Assembly (NCBI GenBank): GCA_029202485.1
Contig: CP119313.1
Location: 124,001-188,000 of the forward strand
From: Candidatus Pedobacter colombiensis
GTDB lineage: Bacteria; Bacteroidota; Bacteroidia; Sphingobacteriales; Sphingobacteriaceae
Direction: 5' to 3'
DNA: 64,000 nt
Below, one piece after another: positions 1 to 9,800 of the stretch. The first letter of the stretch is position 1, and every line of letters begins with the position of its first letter. A program made the translations under genes and the position numbers. Under the pieces are notes generated by a model. The model saw only the letters and a program-made list of their open reading frames with translations. It had not been told where the DNA came from and searched no databases.

Positions 1-338
1 GGGTTCTGGAGGCCTGGCATGGCGAAGGAACGAGCAATACCATGCCTCGTACTACCTTTAATGACAATGGCAGTAGTAAAGCGTCCAGCCTTTTTGTAGA
101 GGATGCTTCTTATTTGCGCCTTAAGAATGTGGAATTGGGGTATTCATTTAATCCGGCGTTTTTTAACGTGATCGGAGTTAAAGGGCTGCGCATTTACGCC
201 TCTGCTCAAAATCTCTTTACCATTACGAAGTACACAGGGTTAGATCCCGAATCTACCAACGAAAGTACCAATCTAATGGATCAGGGGACTTACCCGCAAT
301 CCAGGGCATTTCTATTTGGCGTAAATGTTAAGTTTTAA
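1..338 (+). CDS. SusC/RagA TonB-dependent outer-membrane receptor, C-terminal fragment
   Basis: The reading frame is open from base 3, upstream of the first ATG at 42, so this is the 3' end of a gene that starts before the window. The visible ~111 residues contain the motif EDASYLRLKNVELGYSF, the phrase IYASAQNLFTITKYTGLDPE and a terminal aromatic beta-strand ending VNVKF. These are the last barrel strands typical of SusC-family porins. SusC proteins import oligosaccharides across the outer membrane with a SusD lid lipoprotein and TonB energy. The SusD gene follows 19 bases later, which supports the call. Substrate cannot be read from this fragment. Confidence 0.93.
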   Translation, partial: VLEAWHGEGTSNTMPRTTFNDNGSSKASSLFVEDASYLRLKNVELGYSFNPAFFNVIGVKGLRIYASAQNLFTITKYTGLDPESTNESTNLMDQGTYPQSRAFLFGVNVKF

Positions 339-357
339 CTATTTAAAGAATGTGATA

Positions 358-1842
358 ATGAAATCGATCTATAAAATATTGGCAATCTTACTGATTTTAG
401 TAGGAGCCAGCTGCAAGAAGGAGTTATATAAAGAACCAATAGGGGAATTAACACCGGATCAAATCAATACCGACCCCAAATTGAGTACTGTAACTTATTC
501 CGTTTCCTCTTCCTATCAATTGCTTTCCAGTACTTTGAATATTCTTGGGAATTGGCGTTGGGATGATGGTACCGTAACACGTAATGACTTTGTTTTACAA
601 GATATGGCATCGGGTGATGTGCAAAAAAAATGGAACCCTGATGGGGATCAACCCTGGATGGATGATATTGCCAGTTTTAATTTTACCCCCGGGAATGCAG
701 CCTTTAATGGTCAGTGGAGCTATGATTATGAAGGGATTACAAGGGCAAATTTGGCGATTAGCTATTTAACGGATATGGATGTAGTGGCTAAAGTTGGACT
801 GAATGAAGCGCTTAGGGTGAGGCTTTTGGGAGAGGTTTATTTTTTAAGAGCCTTTTACTATTTTGACCTGGTCAATAATTTTGGTGGTGTTCCGCTGTTG
901 TTAAAGCCACTTAAAAACTTCCAGGATGCTTATGCCGTAGCTAAAAGGGAGAGTGCAGAGAATGTATGGGCACAAATAAGTTCTGATCTTACCAATGCAA
1001 AAGGCCTCCTGCCGAATAGCAAATTTTCTTCTGATTCAGAAAGATGGCGGGCTTCTAAAGGCGCTGTTATGGCTTTGCAGGCTAAAGTGGCGTTGTATAA
1101 TCAAAAATGGGCTGATGTAGTTTCAATCATCAATGAGATGGAAACGCTTAACTTCTATGACTTAAACACCAATTATTTCGACAACTTTAGGGTGGAGAGC
1201 GAATTTACGGACAAGGAAGTGATTTTTGCTTTTGATCATCAGTCGGGCAAAACTCCACCCGCAGGAAATGGTCTTTGTGCTTTATTGGATTGGGGGTTTA
1301 TTGCGCCTACCGCTAATTTCTTAGCCGAATTTGAAACCAATGACCCACGACTTTTGTATACTGTAAATGTTCCTGATCATAATGTCAATAAAATTCTGGG
1401 TACATTAAATGGCACTCATAAAGGAAATGAAGATGCACCCGGCAACAAAATATACATTCGTTGGGCAGATGTGTTGTTGTGGAAAGCTGAGGCTTTAAAT
1501 GAAACCGGAAGTACGGGAGACGCAATTATACTGATTAATCGAATCAGAGCCCGTGCGCGAAATACGGTAATTGCCACTGGTGGTACTCCTCCAGCCGGGA
1601 CATTACCAGATCGTCCGGTATCTACCGACAAAGCCCAAATCAAGAACTGGTTGATTCATGAGCGAAGGGTTGAACTTGGTTTTGAGGGACAACGCTTTCT
1701 TGATTTGAAAAGATGGAAAATGGCAAAACAGGTTTTATCGGCTTTAGGCAAGAACTTTCAGGATTACAATTATTTGTATCCCATTCCTCAGGGAGAAGTT
1801 TCTAATTCCGGTGGTACAATTACTCAGAACCCTAATTATTAA
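358..1842 (+). CDS. SusD/RagB family glycan-binding lipoprotein
   Basis: The product is 494 residues, a normal SusD length. I place the start at ATG 358 rather than an upstream in-frame ATG at 325, because 358 gives a lipoprotein signal peptide with Cys19 in LVGASC directly after the hydrophobic stretch. Family marks include RVRLLGEVYFLRAFYYFDLV near residues 155-175, a TPR-like helical middle, and the C-terminal block HERRVELGFEGQRFLDLKRW before a YLYPIPQGE ending. It would sit on the cell surface as the lid of the SusC porin encoded just upstream and bind the incoming glycan. It follows SusC by 19 bases and is surely cotranscribed. Confidence 0.95.
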   Translation: MKSIYKILAILLILVGASCKKELYKEPIGELTPDQINTDPKLSTVTYSVSSSYQLLSSTLNILGNWRWDDGTVTRNDFVLQDMASGDVQKKWNPDGDQPWMDDIASFNFTPGNAAFNGQWSYDYEGITRANLAISYLTDMDVVAKVGLNEALRVRLLGEVYFLRAFYYFDLVNNFGGVPLLLKPLKNFQDAYAVAKRESAENVWAQISSDLTNAKGLLPNSKFSSDSERWRASKGAVMALQAKVALYNQKWADVVSIINEMETLNFYDLNTNYFDNFRVESEFTDKEVIFAFDHQSGKTPPAGNGLCALLDWGFIAPTANFLAEFETNDPRLLYTVNVPDHNVNKILGTLNGTHKGNEDAPGNKIYIRWADVLLWKAEALNETGSTGDAIILINRIRARARNTVIATGGTPPAGTLPDRPVSTDKAQIKNWLIHERRVELGFEGQRFLDLKRWKMAKQVLSALGKNFQDYNYLYPIPQGEVSNSGGTITQNPNY

Positions 1843-1865
1843 TTCATTAAGAAGGATATATACCG

Positions 1866-2924
1866 ATGACAGATCAAGCGCAAAGATTTACACAAAATCC
1901 TTTACTATCGCCAGGGGATTTAAAACCCAGTAGAGCGGGATTGAAAATTACCTGCCTTTTAAATCCGGGTGTTTTTACCTTTCAGGAAAAGACCTGGTTG
2001 CTGGTACGTGTTGCCGAAAGGCCGGAGCAGCAGGTGGGGGTAATTTCGTTTCCGGTATTGAAGGGCGATGGGATTGAAATTATAGAAATATTGGCCAATG
2101 ATCCGGAGCTGAGTGCCAGCGACCCGCGGGTAATCAGGTATAAGGGTGTGGATTATTTAACCACCTTATCTCATTTAAGGCTGCTTTGCAGTGACGATGG
2201 CATTCGCTTTTATGAGCCCGAAGGTTACCCTTTATTACAGGGAGAAACCGGGGAGGAAGCTTTTGGAGTTGAAGATTGTCGGGTAGCCTTGCTGGATGGA
2301 ACTTATTACTTAACCTATACTGCTGTTTCCAAAGATGGGGTAGGCGTGGGTTTACGTAAAACAAAAGACTGGAAGAACTTTGAGTCAGAGGGGATGATCA
2401 TTCCGCCGCACAATAAAGATTGCGCCATTTTTGAAGAAAAGGTAAATGGCAAATTTTATGCCCTGCACCGTCCAAGCAGCGTTGATATTGGGGGTAATTA
2501 CATTTGGATTGCGGAGTCGCCCGATGGAATACATTGGGGCAAGCATCAATGTATCATTACTACCCGAAAGGACAGCTGGGACAGTGCAAGGGTTGGTGCG
2601 GGAGCTGCGCCTATCAAAACAAAAAAGGGCTGGCTCGAGATTTATCACGGTGCAAATGCTGCACATCGATATTGCCTGGGTGCCTTTTTGCTCGACTTAA
2701 ACGATCCTTCCATTGTACTTGCCAGAACCACAGACCCCATTATGGTGCCGACAGCAGATTATGAATTAACCGGTTTTTTTGGCCAGGTGGTATTTACCAA
2801 TGGTCATGTGGTTAATGGCGATGAGCTGACCATTTATTACGGTGCTGCGGATGAGTTTGTATGTGGCGCTAAATTTTCAATTGCTGAAATCCTCAACTCT
2901 CTAACCTACCATCATGATTCGTAA
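1866..2924 (+). CDS. GH130 family glycoside phosphorylase/hydrolase, cytoplasmic
   Basis: The 352-residue product begins RFTQNPLLSP without a signal peptide and has five-bladed-propeller features of GH130. It carries FGVEDCR at residues 133-139, where the family usually has a G-x-E-D-P-R motif, so Asp137 is the likely general acid. LHRPSS and RVGAGAAPI blocks follow. GH130 enzymes phosphorolyse or hydrolyse beta-mannosides, and cytosolic members usually work behind an inner-membrane transporter. The next gene overlaps this one by 11 bases and encodes an MFS transporter, which fits uptake then intracellular cleavage of a mannose-containing disaccharide. Cys instead of Pro after the Asp is a deviation. 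Phosphorylase versus hydrolase cannot be decided by eye. A purine-rich AAGAAGGA lies upstream of the start. Confidence 0.85.
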   Translation: MTDQAQRFTQNPLLSPGDLKPSRAGLKITCLLNPGVFTFQEKTWLLVRVAERPEQQVGVISFPVLKGDGIEIIEILANDPELSASDPRVIRYKGVDYLTTLSHLRLLCSDDGIRFYEPEGYPLLQGETGEEAFGVEDCRVALLDGTYYLTYTAVSKDGVGVGLRKTKDWKNFESEGMIIPPHNKDCAIFEEKVNGKFYALHRPSSVDIGGNYIWIAESPDGIHWGKHQCIITTRKDSWDSARVGAGAAPIKTKKGWLEIYHGANAAHRYCLGAFLLDLNDPSIVLARTTDPIMVPTADYELTGFFGQVVFTNGHVVNGDELTIYYGAADEFVCGAKFSIAEILNSLTYHHDS

Positions 2925-4194
2925 ATTAAAAACAGAGATTGCGCATTTTAAGGCGCAGTCGCATAATTTCAAAGTACTTACCTTAACCAATCTGATCTAC
3001 AGCATTGTGTTGCCGGTGATTGATATTTTTGTCGCGGCTTATGTAATGCGGAGTTCCAATGATCCGGTAAAGGTGGTCGTGTACCAGTTGACTATTTATA
3101 CCGGAATTCCTTTAACTTTTTTAATCAATGGATGGCTGTTAAATCGTTTTCCAATTAAGGTATTGTACTCCCTGGGGATGGTATTGAGCGCCATTTCTAT
3201 GATGATCATGATGTCATTAACCACCTTGGATATCACAGGAATTGCAATCGCCGGTATTGTAATGGGGATGTCGTTCGGGTTTTACTGGGCCAATAGAGAT
3301 TTTCTGGCTTTGGCGACAACAAATGATAACAACCGCAATTATTATTACGGATTGGAGACCTTCTTTTATACCATTATTGCAGTAGTTATTCCCGTGATGA
3401 TCGGGTGGTTTATAGAGGGGCTTGCAGGTACTGGTGATGCGAAATTCGGCTATAAAATTGTGACGGGGATTGTATTTGTCGTGACCATTGGCGCTTCTAT
3501 AATGTGCTTTACGGGTAAGTTTACCAATCCCCTCAATAAGAAGTTTATCTACTTTAAATTTAATCCTTATTGGTACAGACTGATGTTTCTGGCTGTGTTA
3601 AAGGGCCTGGTGCAAGGCTTCCTGGTTACTGCTCCGGCTATGCTGATCATGTTGCTGTTGGGGAAAGAGGGCGCATTGGGAACTGCACAGTCTGTAGGTG
3701 CGGTATTTGCAGCCATATTGATGTATATCATCGGTCGCAATACCAAACCCGAGCACCGAATTTATGTATTTGGGACTGGCTTGGTCTTATTTACCATTGC
3801 TGCGCTTATCAATGGGGTTTTGTTTAATGAAACCGGGGTGATTTTATTTATGTTGTTTTTGCTACTGGCTAAACCACTGCTAGACCTGGCTTATTTCCCG
3901 ATCCAATTCAGTGTGATTGATATTTTGACCAAAAAGGAGAATAGGAGTGAGTTTGCCTATATTTTAAATCACGAGGCAGGTTTATACATAGGTCGGTTAA
4001 CCGGTGCCGGAACATTTTTATTATTGGCCTATTGTTTCTCCAATGAGGTCGCGTTGCGCTATGCCATTATTATTGTGGCCGTATTGCAGTTGAGCTCTTA
4101 TTGGGTAGCAAAAGGGATCCTTAAACAGGGGAAAATTATGAATGAAGAGCTAGAACTGATACCTTTAAAAGAACCCAATGCTTATGAAGTTTAA
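2914..4194 (+). CDS. MFS transporter, probable oligosaccharide importer
   Basis: The 426-residue product has about twelve hydrophobic helices with short loops, the layout of the major facilitator superfamily. A charged loop between two halves (around residues 205-220, with KFTNPLNKKFIYFKF) separates the six-helix bundles. The start ATG overlaps the end of the GH130 gene by 11 bases, so the two are translationally coupled. By context it would carry the product of periplasmic processing across the inner membrane to the GH130 enzyme. Substrate specificity is inferred from the neighbours only. Confidence 0.85.
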   Translation: MIRKLKTEIAHFKAQSHNFKVLTLTNLIYSIVLPVIDIFVAAYVMRSSNDPVKVVVYQLTIYTGIPLTFLINGWLLNRFPIKVLYSLGMVLSAISMMIMMSLTTLDITGIAIAGIVMGMSFGFYWANRDFLALATTNDNNRNYYYGLETFFYTIIAVVIPVMIGWFIEGLAGTGDAKFGYKIVTGIVFVVTIGASIMCFTGKFTNPLNKKFIYFKFNPYWYRLMFLAVLKGLVQGFLVTAPAMLIMLLLGKEGALGTAQSVGAVFAAILMYIIGRNTKPEHRIYVFGTGLVLFTIAALINGVLFNETGVILFMLFLLLAKPLLDLAYFPIQFSVIDILTKKENRSEFAYILNHEAGLYIGRLTGAGTFLLLAYCFSNEVALRYAIIIVAVLQLSSYWVAKGILKQGKIMNEELELIPLKEPNAYEV

Positions 4195-5917
4195 GCTGAC
4201 TGCACGATTTACACTGCTTTCCTTATTTATTGTTGCGCTTTGCCATGCCCAGGTTAAACAGGTTCCTATTGGCCGCGTAGCAGCCATGGCAGATTTGCCT
4301 AAGCCATTGCAGATTATCGATTGGAAAGCGATGGCACTTGATTTTGACAGAACCATTTATGATTTTAATGCCAAAGGCCAATACTGGCCAGTGGTTTGGA
4401 TGGACAGCACCGGGAAGAATTTTGACCAGCCCACATTGGGGATGTATACTGCCGTTGGTGATGTAAGGCAGGGGCCACAAAGCAACAAAGGGATGTTCCA
4501 CGAGTCGCTGGCGAATATGGGCTCCGTTTTGGGAGCTACATTGGTTGGACTGGATAAAAGCAAACAGCAGGGCTTGAATTATGTAAGTATGCTGAAAAGC
4601 TACTTTAATAAAGACAATGGTTGGGGTATTATGATGAATAATACGGCCCCCGAGGTTGCCTTGCTGGGTGGCGGATATGGTAGGGATTGGTGGTATGATG
4701 TATATCCGAATGTGCTGTTTTATGCCATCTACGACAAGTACCCCTCGGAACCGGATTTTGAAATGATGGCCAGAAGTATCGCCGAAAAGTTTTATAAAGC
4801 CGACTCTATCTTAAATGGCAATTACAATTACTCTTATTTTGATTATGGGCAGATGAAACCGATGACTAACCAGATTTGTGCGCAACCTGATGCTGCGGCC
4901 GGGCATGCCTATGTATTGTATGCTGCCTATAAAAAGTTTGGCGATCCGCGTTATTTAAAGGGTGCAATCAGTGCCATGAAAGCATTGGGAAGTCAGCAAA
5001 TTAACCCGACCTACGAACTGTTGATGCCTTTTGGGGCTTATCTGGCAGCGAGGATAAATGCAGAGCAAGGGACTTCTTTTGACACCGGGAAGATGCTGGA
5101 CTGGACTTTTGATGGGACTGCTGTTTGCCGCGAAGGTTGGGGCTTTTTGGTCGGCAATTGGAATGGTTTTGACATTTCCGGAACTGTAGGCAGTACGGTT
5201 GATCATGGAGGTTACGCTTTTTTAATGAATACGTTTGATGCTGCCTGGCCATTGGTACCCATGGTTAGGTATAAAATGGAATATGCCAATGCGATAGGTA
5301 AATGGATGTTGAATGCAGTCAATGCCTCCCGGTTGTTTTATCCGCAGTATATGGCTGCCGCCCATCAAACTATACCCCAGTTTGCCTCGGTAACAAAGGG
5401 CGTAATTGCTTACGAAGGTTTTGCAAAAGCTTCTACTTTTGACACGCTATACCAATCTTTAAAAGCACCGGTAGCGCAGGGTGATGGACCAAAATGGGTG
5501 CCCGGTAAAAACCCTGAAGTATCGCAGTTTAGTGTATATGGTAGTGCCCACGCCGGTATTTTTGGAGGGATTGCGAAAGAGACAGCGGTTAAAGGAATAC
5601 TCGGTTTAGACTTACTTGCCACTGATTTTTATCGCCAAAAGGCTTATCCAACTTATTTGTTTTATAACCCTTATTCCTCGGCTAAAACAATTTTGTTTAG
5701 GGTGCCAAAGGAGGCTAAAGGAAAAACAGATGTTTATGATGCGGTTGCGCAACGGTTTGTTGCGCGTAATTTAGCTAAAGGTGCTAAAGTGGCTATTCCT
5801 GCTCAGCAATCTGTAGTCTTGGTTTGCGTTCCGGCAGGAAAAAAAATGCAAGTTAAAAATCAGCAAATGCTGATTGAAGGTGTTGTGGTAGATTATAATT
5901 ATAAAAGGTCCCTGTGA
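4178..5917 (+). CDS. Secreted protein of unrecognised family, putative alpha/alpha-toroid glycan-active enzyme
   Basis: This 579-residue protein starts with a signal peptide ending around CHAQ. A start at the second ATG (4184, MKFKLTAR) is equally plausible. I do not recognise a named family. The central part (about 150-420) is rich in Trp, Tyr and His with helix-like repeats, including GRDWWYDVYPNVLFYAIY, QPDAAAGHAYVLYAAYKKFG and CREGWGFLVGNWNGFD, as seen in (alpha/alpha)-barrel glycosidases and lyases. The last ~100 residues look like a beta-sandwich (NPYSSAKTILFRVPKEAKG). It overlaps the MFS gene by up to 17 bases and closes the SusCD locus, so a role in periplasmic or surface processing of the same glycan is inferred. 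No catalytic residues are assigned. Confidence 0.6.
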   Translation: MLMKFKLTARFTLLSLFIVALCHAQVKQVPIGRVAAMADLPKPLQIIDWKAMALDFDRTIYDFNAKGQYWPVVWMDSTGKNFDQPTLGMYTAVGDVRQGPQSNKGMFHESLANMGSVLGATLVGLDKSKQQGLNYVSMLKSYFNKDNGWGIMMNNTAPEVALLGGGYGRDWWYDVYPNVLFYAIYDKYPSEPDFEMMARSIAEKFYKADSILNGNYNYSYFDYGQMKPMTNQICAQPDAAAGHAYVLYAAYKKFGDPRYLKGAISAMKALGSQQINPTYELLMPFGAYLAARINAEQGTSFDTGKMLDWTFDGTAVCREGWGFLVGNWNGFDISGTVGSTVDHGGYAFLMNTFDAAWPLVPMVRYKMEYANAIGKWMLNAVNASRLFYPQYMAAAHQTIPQFASVTKGVIAYEGFAKASTFDTLYQSLKAPVAQGDGPKWVPGKNPEVSQFSVYGSAHAGIFGGIAKETAVKGILGLDLLATDFYRQKAYPTYLFYNPYSSAKTILFRVPKEAKGKTDVYDAVAQRFVARNLAKGAKVAIPAQQSVVLVCVPAGKKMQVKNQQMLIEGVVVDYNYKRSL

Positions 5918-5940
5918 AAAGATTTCGCAGGGACCTTTTT
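5903..5940. terminator. Bidirectional intrinsic terminator closing the SusCD locus and the converging porP gene
   Basis: A 12-bp perfect inverted repeat pairs AAAAGGTCCCTG (5903-5914) with CAGGGACCTTTT (5928-5939) around a 13-base loop. T-runs follow on both strands. The left arm begins inside the last codons of the upstream gene, and the converging gene on the minus strand ends at 5960, so one hairpin serves both transcripts. Confidence 0.9.
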
Positions 5941-5959
5941 ATATGATATTCGGAGGTCT

Positions 5960-6847
5960 TTATTTACTCAGATTTAACCTCAGGTTCAACTCAAAACTAC
6001 CATTGGTATAACTGCTCAAAGCTGAGGTTTGCGTGGTGTAAGTGCCACTGATCAGGTATTTCTTTTTGTAGTCCATACCCAGACCGAAAGTGGTGTTTTT
6101 TGTACTGTGGTACATGGCCAGTAACATCACTTGTTTGTTGGCAATGCTCAACTGCGTTCCTGCATCCCAGATGTTGTCAAATCCTTTCACGCCACGGTAA
6201 GCTACTTTAGGTTCCAGGTCCATACCTTCGGCACCTTCGCTGATGTTGATTTGGTAACTTGCCGCAGTATAAAAAGTAGCCACATCAGCCAATTGAATCA
6301 CATCCTTTTTTAATACGCTCTTAAGGTTAGGAATTGCAGCCTGTACATTTAACTTGCCGGAGGTATAAGCTACACCAAAATCACCATCGAGGTAAGTTTT
6401 ACGATCATTGTATTGTCCTACGCTGGGATCATTGGGATTGCCATAAATATCCGCATTCTCTAAACGTTGGGTCATGAAGCCTAACGATACCCCAAAGTGT
6501 AATTGCTGACCTTCGCTATTTAATGGCAGGTGATAGGCGTAAGTACCCACTACGCGTGTTTGTCTTTGCAGACCAGCACTTTCGTTGTTTACTGATAGAC
6601 CCAAGCCTACTTTATTAAAACCATAATCTGCTGTAAGGTTTTGGGTTAAGGGTGATCCCGGAACATTGCTCCATAGTTTGCGGTACGCGCCGTTTAATTT
6701 TAAACCTTGTCCGGCACCGGCAAAAGCCGGATTGATCAGGTATTGATTGGTAAAGTACTGTGCTGATAGCGGGTTTAATTGTGCTTTTACCGAACCTATA
6801 GTTGCTGAAAAAGCAAGTAGCAGGGCTGTTTTGTATATGGTTTTCAT
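5960..6847 (-). CDS. PorP/SprF family type IX secretion membrane protein (copy A)
   Basis: The 295-residue product has a signal peptide ending VKA, then QLNPLSAQYFTNQYLINPAF, the typical opening of PorP/SprF proteins. It continues as an even beta-barrel and ends in an aromatic-flanked strand (FELNLRLNLSK). SprF-type proteins partner with type IX-secreted adhesins, helping export or anchor them at the outer membrane. The gene lies 45 bases downstream of a giant CHU_C-type adhesin gene on the same strand, the SprB-SprF arrangement. It has a near-identical paralogue at 12528-13415: I count only four amino-acid differences outside the signal peptide. Confidence 0.92.
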   Translation of the reverse strand: MKTIYKTALLLAFSATIGSVKAQLNPLSAQYFTNQYLINPAFAGAGQGLKLNGAYRKLWSNVPGSPLTQNLTADYGFNKVGLGLSVNNESAGLQRQTRVVGTYAYHLPLNSEGQQLHFGVSLGFMTQRLENADIYGNPNDPSVGQYNDRKTYLDGDFGVAYTSGKLNVQAAIPNLKSVLKKDVIQLADVATFYTAASYQINISEGAEGMDLEPKVAYRGVKGFDNIWDAGTQLSIANKQVMLLAMYHSTKNTTFGLGMDYKKKYLISGTYTTQTSALSSYTNGSFELNLRLNLSK

Positions 6848-6892
6848 TTATCTTTTTTGATGATTATATTTTTTAAACGATCGCGTGTTGTA

Positions 6893-9800
6893 CTATTTCG
6901 ATCTGGTAATGGTTATATAACCTTTGGTTTTAGGTTTGCCAGGACCAAAGTCGATCACATAAAAGTAAGTGCCTTCAGCTAATGGTGCACCATTAAGTGT
7001 ACCTTCCCAGCTGTTGTCATATCCTTTCTTACTATACACTGTTCTTCCTGTTTTGTCAAAGATTTTCACTTCATTGTTCGGATACAGTTGAAGATCGTCA
7101 ATCACCCATTTATCGTTCACTCCATCACCATTTGGTGACATGATATTGGTTGCTTTAGGTGCAGTTGTAGTTAAATTAATGGTGAAGAATTTTTCCAGAC
7201 TCAAACCATGTTGTGTGGTGCTTCTTACCAATACACTGTAATTGGTTTTGGTGATCATACTCAGGCTTTTTGCGGTCTGGATGTTATTGCCAACGATGCT
7301 AAAAGAGGAATTGTCGGTGTCACCAATGCCAGGTACTAAGCTATAAGTGAAGATCGCTTGTGGATCATCAGAAGTACTGGTAAGGGTTCCCGCATTGGTT
7401 CCTATCGGACTGTATTCAAACAAGGTTACTCCGGCAAGCGCAATGCTTTTTGGTGCACCTGGTTTTACAGTCAAGGTTCCTTTTGCATATTGAATGTTGT
7501 AATTGGCAGCAGCAGCACCAGCAATATTGATGTCGTAAGTGCCAATTGGACTACTTAAGTTAGCCGAGGTAGTTAACACTGGTTGAGTGGTCAATACTGA
7601 GCTGCTTTCTCCCGGAACAAATCCTGTATAACTTGCAGTGAATGTTGGATTTGCAGTGCCCACAAATTTATCCTTATTGTCGGCAGTGATCGTTAATGGT
7701 TTAGACGTAATCGTACCTGTTAAGCTAACAGGAGCTAGGGTGTAATTGGCAGCGCTAGAGCCGTTTAGTGTTAGTCCGTTTGCTGTGATTGGCTTAGCGA
7801 CGCCTACATTCTTATTGTCATATACCGCTGTACCCTGAGTCAGGGTTACAATATCACCGCTTATGATTCCAGTTAATGGATTAAAGGTAACAATAGCAAC
7901 ATCAGTTCCATCGTAAACTTTAGTCACTGTTGCGGCTGTAGCCGTAAGTGTTTTTGGAGTAATGGAACCTGTAACATTTGCAGTGGCTGTAGTAAGGTTG
8001 TAATAATCTTTTTGCGTACCGTTAAGCACGAAGTTACTTGCTGTTATCGTTTTTCCGGCACCAGCATTGCTATTCTGATAGGTAGTAGTGGAGGTTACTG
8101 ATAAAATATCTCCAGTTACCAGGCCAGTTAAGCTATAGTTCGCTGGAACCAATGTAATGTTGGTGTTTCCATCGTAAGTTTTGCTAATTGCAGGGGCTGG
8201 ATTTAAAGTTAGACTGATGTCTTTTTTTGCAACAGTTAATGTTGCTGTAGTTGTGCTGATATTATAAGTGCCACTGGCAGCTTGTGTTGCAGTAATGGTT
8301 ACAGTACCTGGTGTAAGTATAGTTACATTTGCTCCACTTACAGATGCGATGCTGCTGTTGCTGCTGCTATAGCTGAATGCACCAGTGCTGGCACTGTTAG
8401 GTTTAGTAAGTGGAAATGTAGGATCACCATAATTTTTATTGATGTTCTGGAATCCAGTCAATGCTGCTGGCTGGATAATACTGAAAGTTTTGGTGGTTGA
8501 ACATAGGTTTGCATCAGTAATGGTACAGGTATATGAACCAGCTGTTAAACCAGAAGCTGTAGCTGCAGTGCCGCCTGAAGGCGACCATGAATAAAGATAA
8601 CTGCCAGTTCCCCCTGTTACAGTAACAGTAGCCGAACCATTAGCACCTCCCGCTGTAGTTACATTCGACTGAGCCATAGAAGCTGTTATGGGAGCAGAAG
8701 GTTGAGTTATTGTAAAGCTTTTGGCTGACGTACATCCGTTCGCATCTGTAATTGTACAAGTATAGGTACCTGCTGTTAAACCAGAAGCAGTTGCAGCTGT
8801 ACCTCCTGAAGGTGACCATGAATAAGTGTATGAACCAGTACCACCGGATACATTGGAAACGGAAGCGGAACCGTTTGAACCACCATTACAAGCAACATTC
8901 GACTGAGCCATAGAAGCTGTTATGGGAGCAGAAGGTTGCGTGATCGTGAATGTTTTGGTGGTTGAACATAGGTTCGCATCTGTAATTGTACAAGTATAGG
9001 TACCTGCTGTTAAACCAGAAGCAGTTGCAGCTGTACCTCCTGAAGGTGACCATGAATAAGTGTATGAACCAGTACCACCGGATACATTGGAAACGGAAGC
9101 GGAACCGTTTGAACCACCATTACAAGCAACATTCAACTGAGCTGTAGAAGCTGTTATGGGAGCAGAAGGTTGCGTGATCGTGAATGTTTTGGTGGTTGAA
9201 CATAGGTTCGCATCTGTAATTGTACAAGTATAGGTACCTGCTGTTAAACCAGAAGCAGTTGCAGCTGTACCTCCTGAAGGTGACCATGAATAAGTGTATG
9301 AACCAGTACCACCGGATACATTGGAAACGGAAGCGGAACCGTTTGAACCACCATTACAAGCAACATTCAACTGAGCTGTAGAAGCTGTTATGGGAGCAGA
9401 AGGTTGCGTGATCGTGAATGTTTTGGTGGTTGAACATAGGTTCGCATCTGTAATTGTACAAGTATAGGTACCTGCTGTTAAACCAGAAGCAGTTGCAGCT
9501 GTACCTCCTGAAGGTGACCATGAATAAGTGTATGAACCAGTACCACCGGATACATTGGAAACGGAAGCGGAACCGTTTGAACCACCATTACAAGCAACAT
9601 TCGACTGAGCCGTAGAAGCTGTTATGGGAGCAGAAGGTTGCGTGATCGTGAATGTTTTGGTGGTTGAACATAGGTTCGCATCTGTAATTGTACAAGTATA
9701 GGTACCTGCTGTTAAACCAGAAGCAGTTGCAGCTGTACCTCCTGAAGGTGACCATGAATAAGTGTATGAACCAGTACCACCGGATACATTGGAAACGGAA

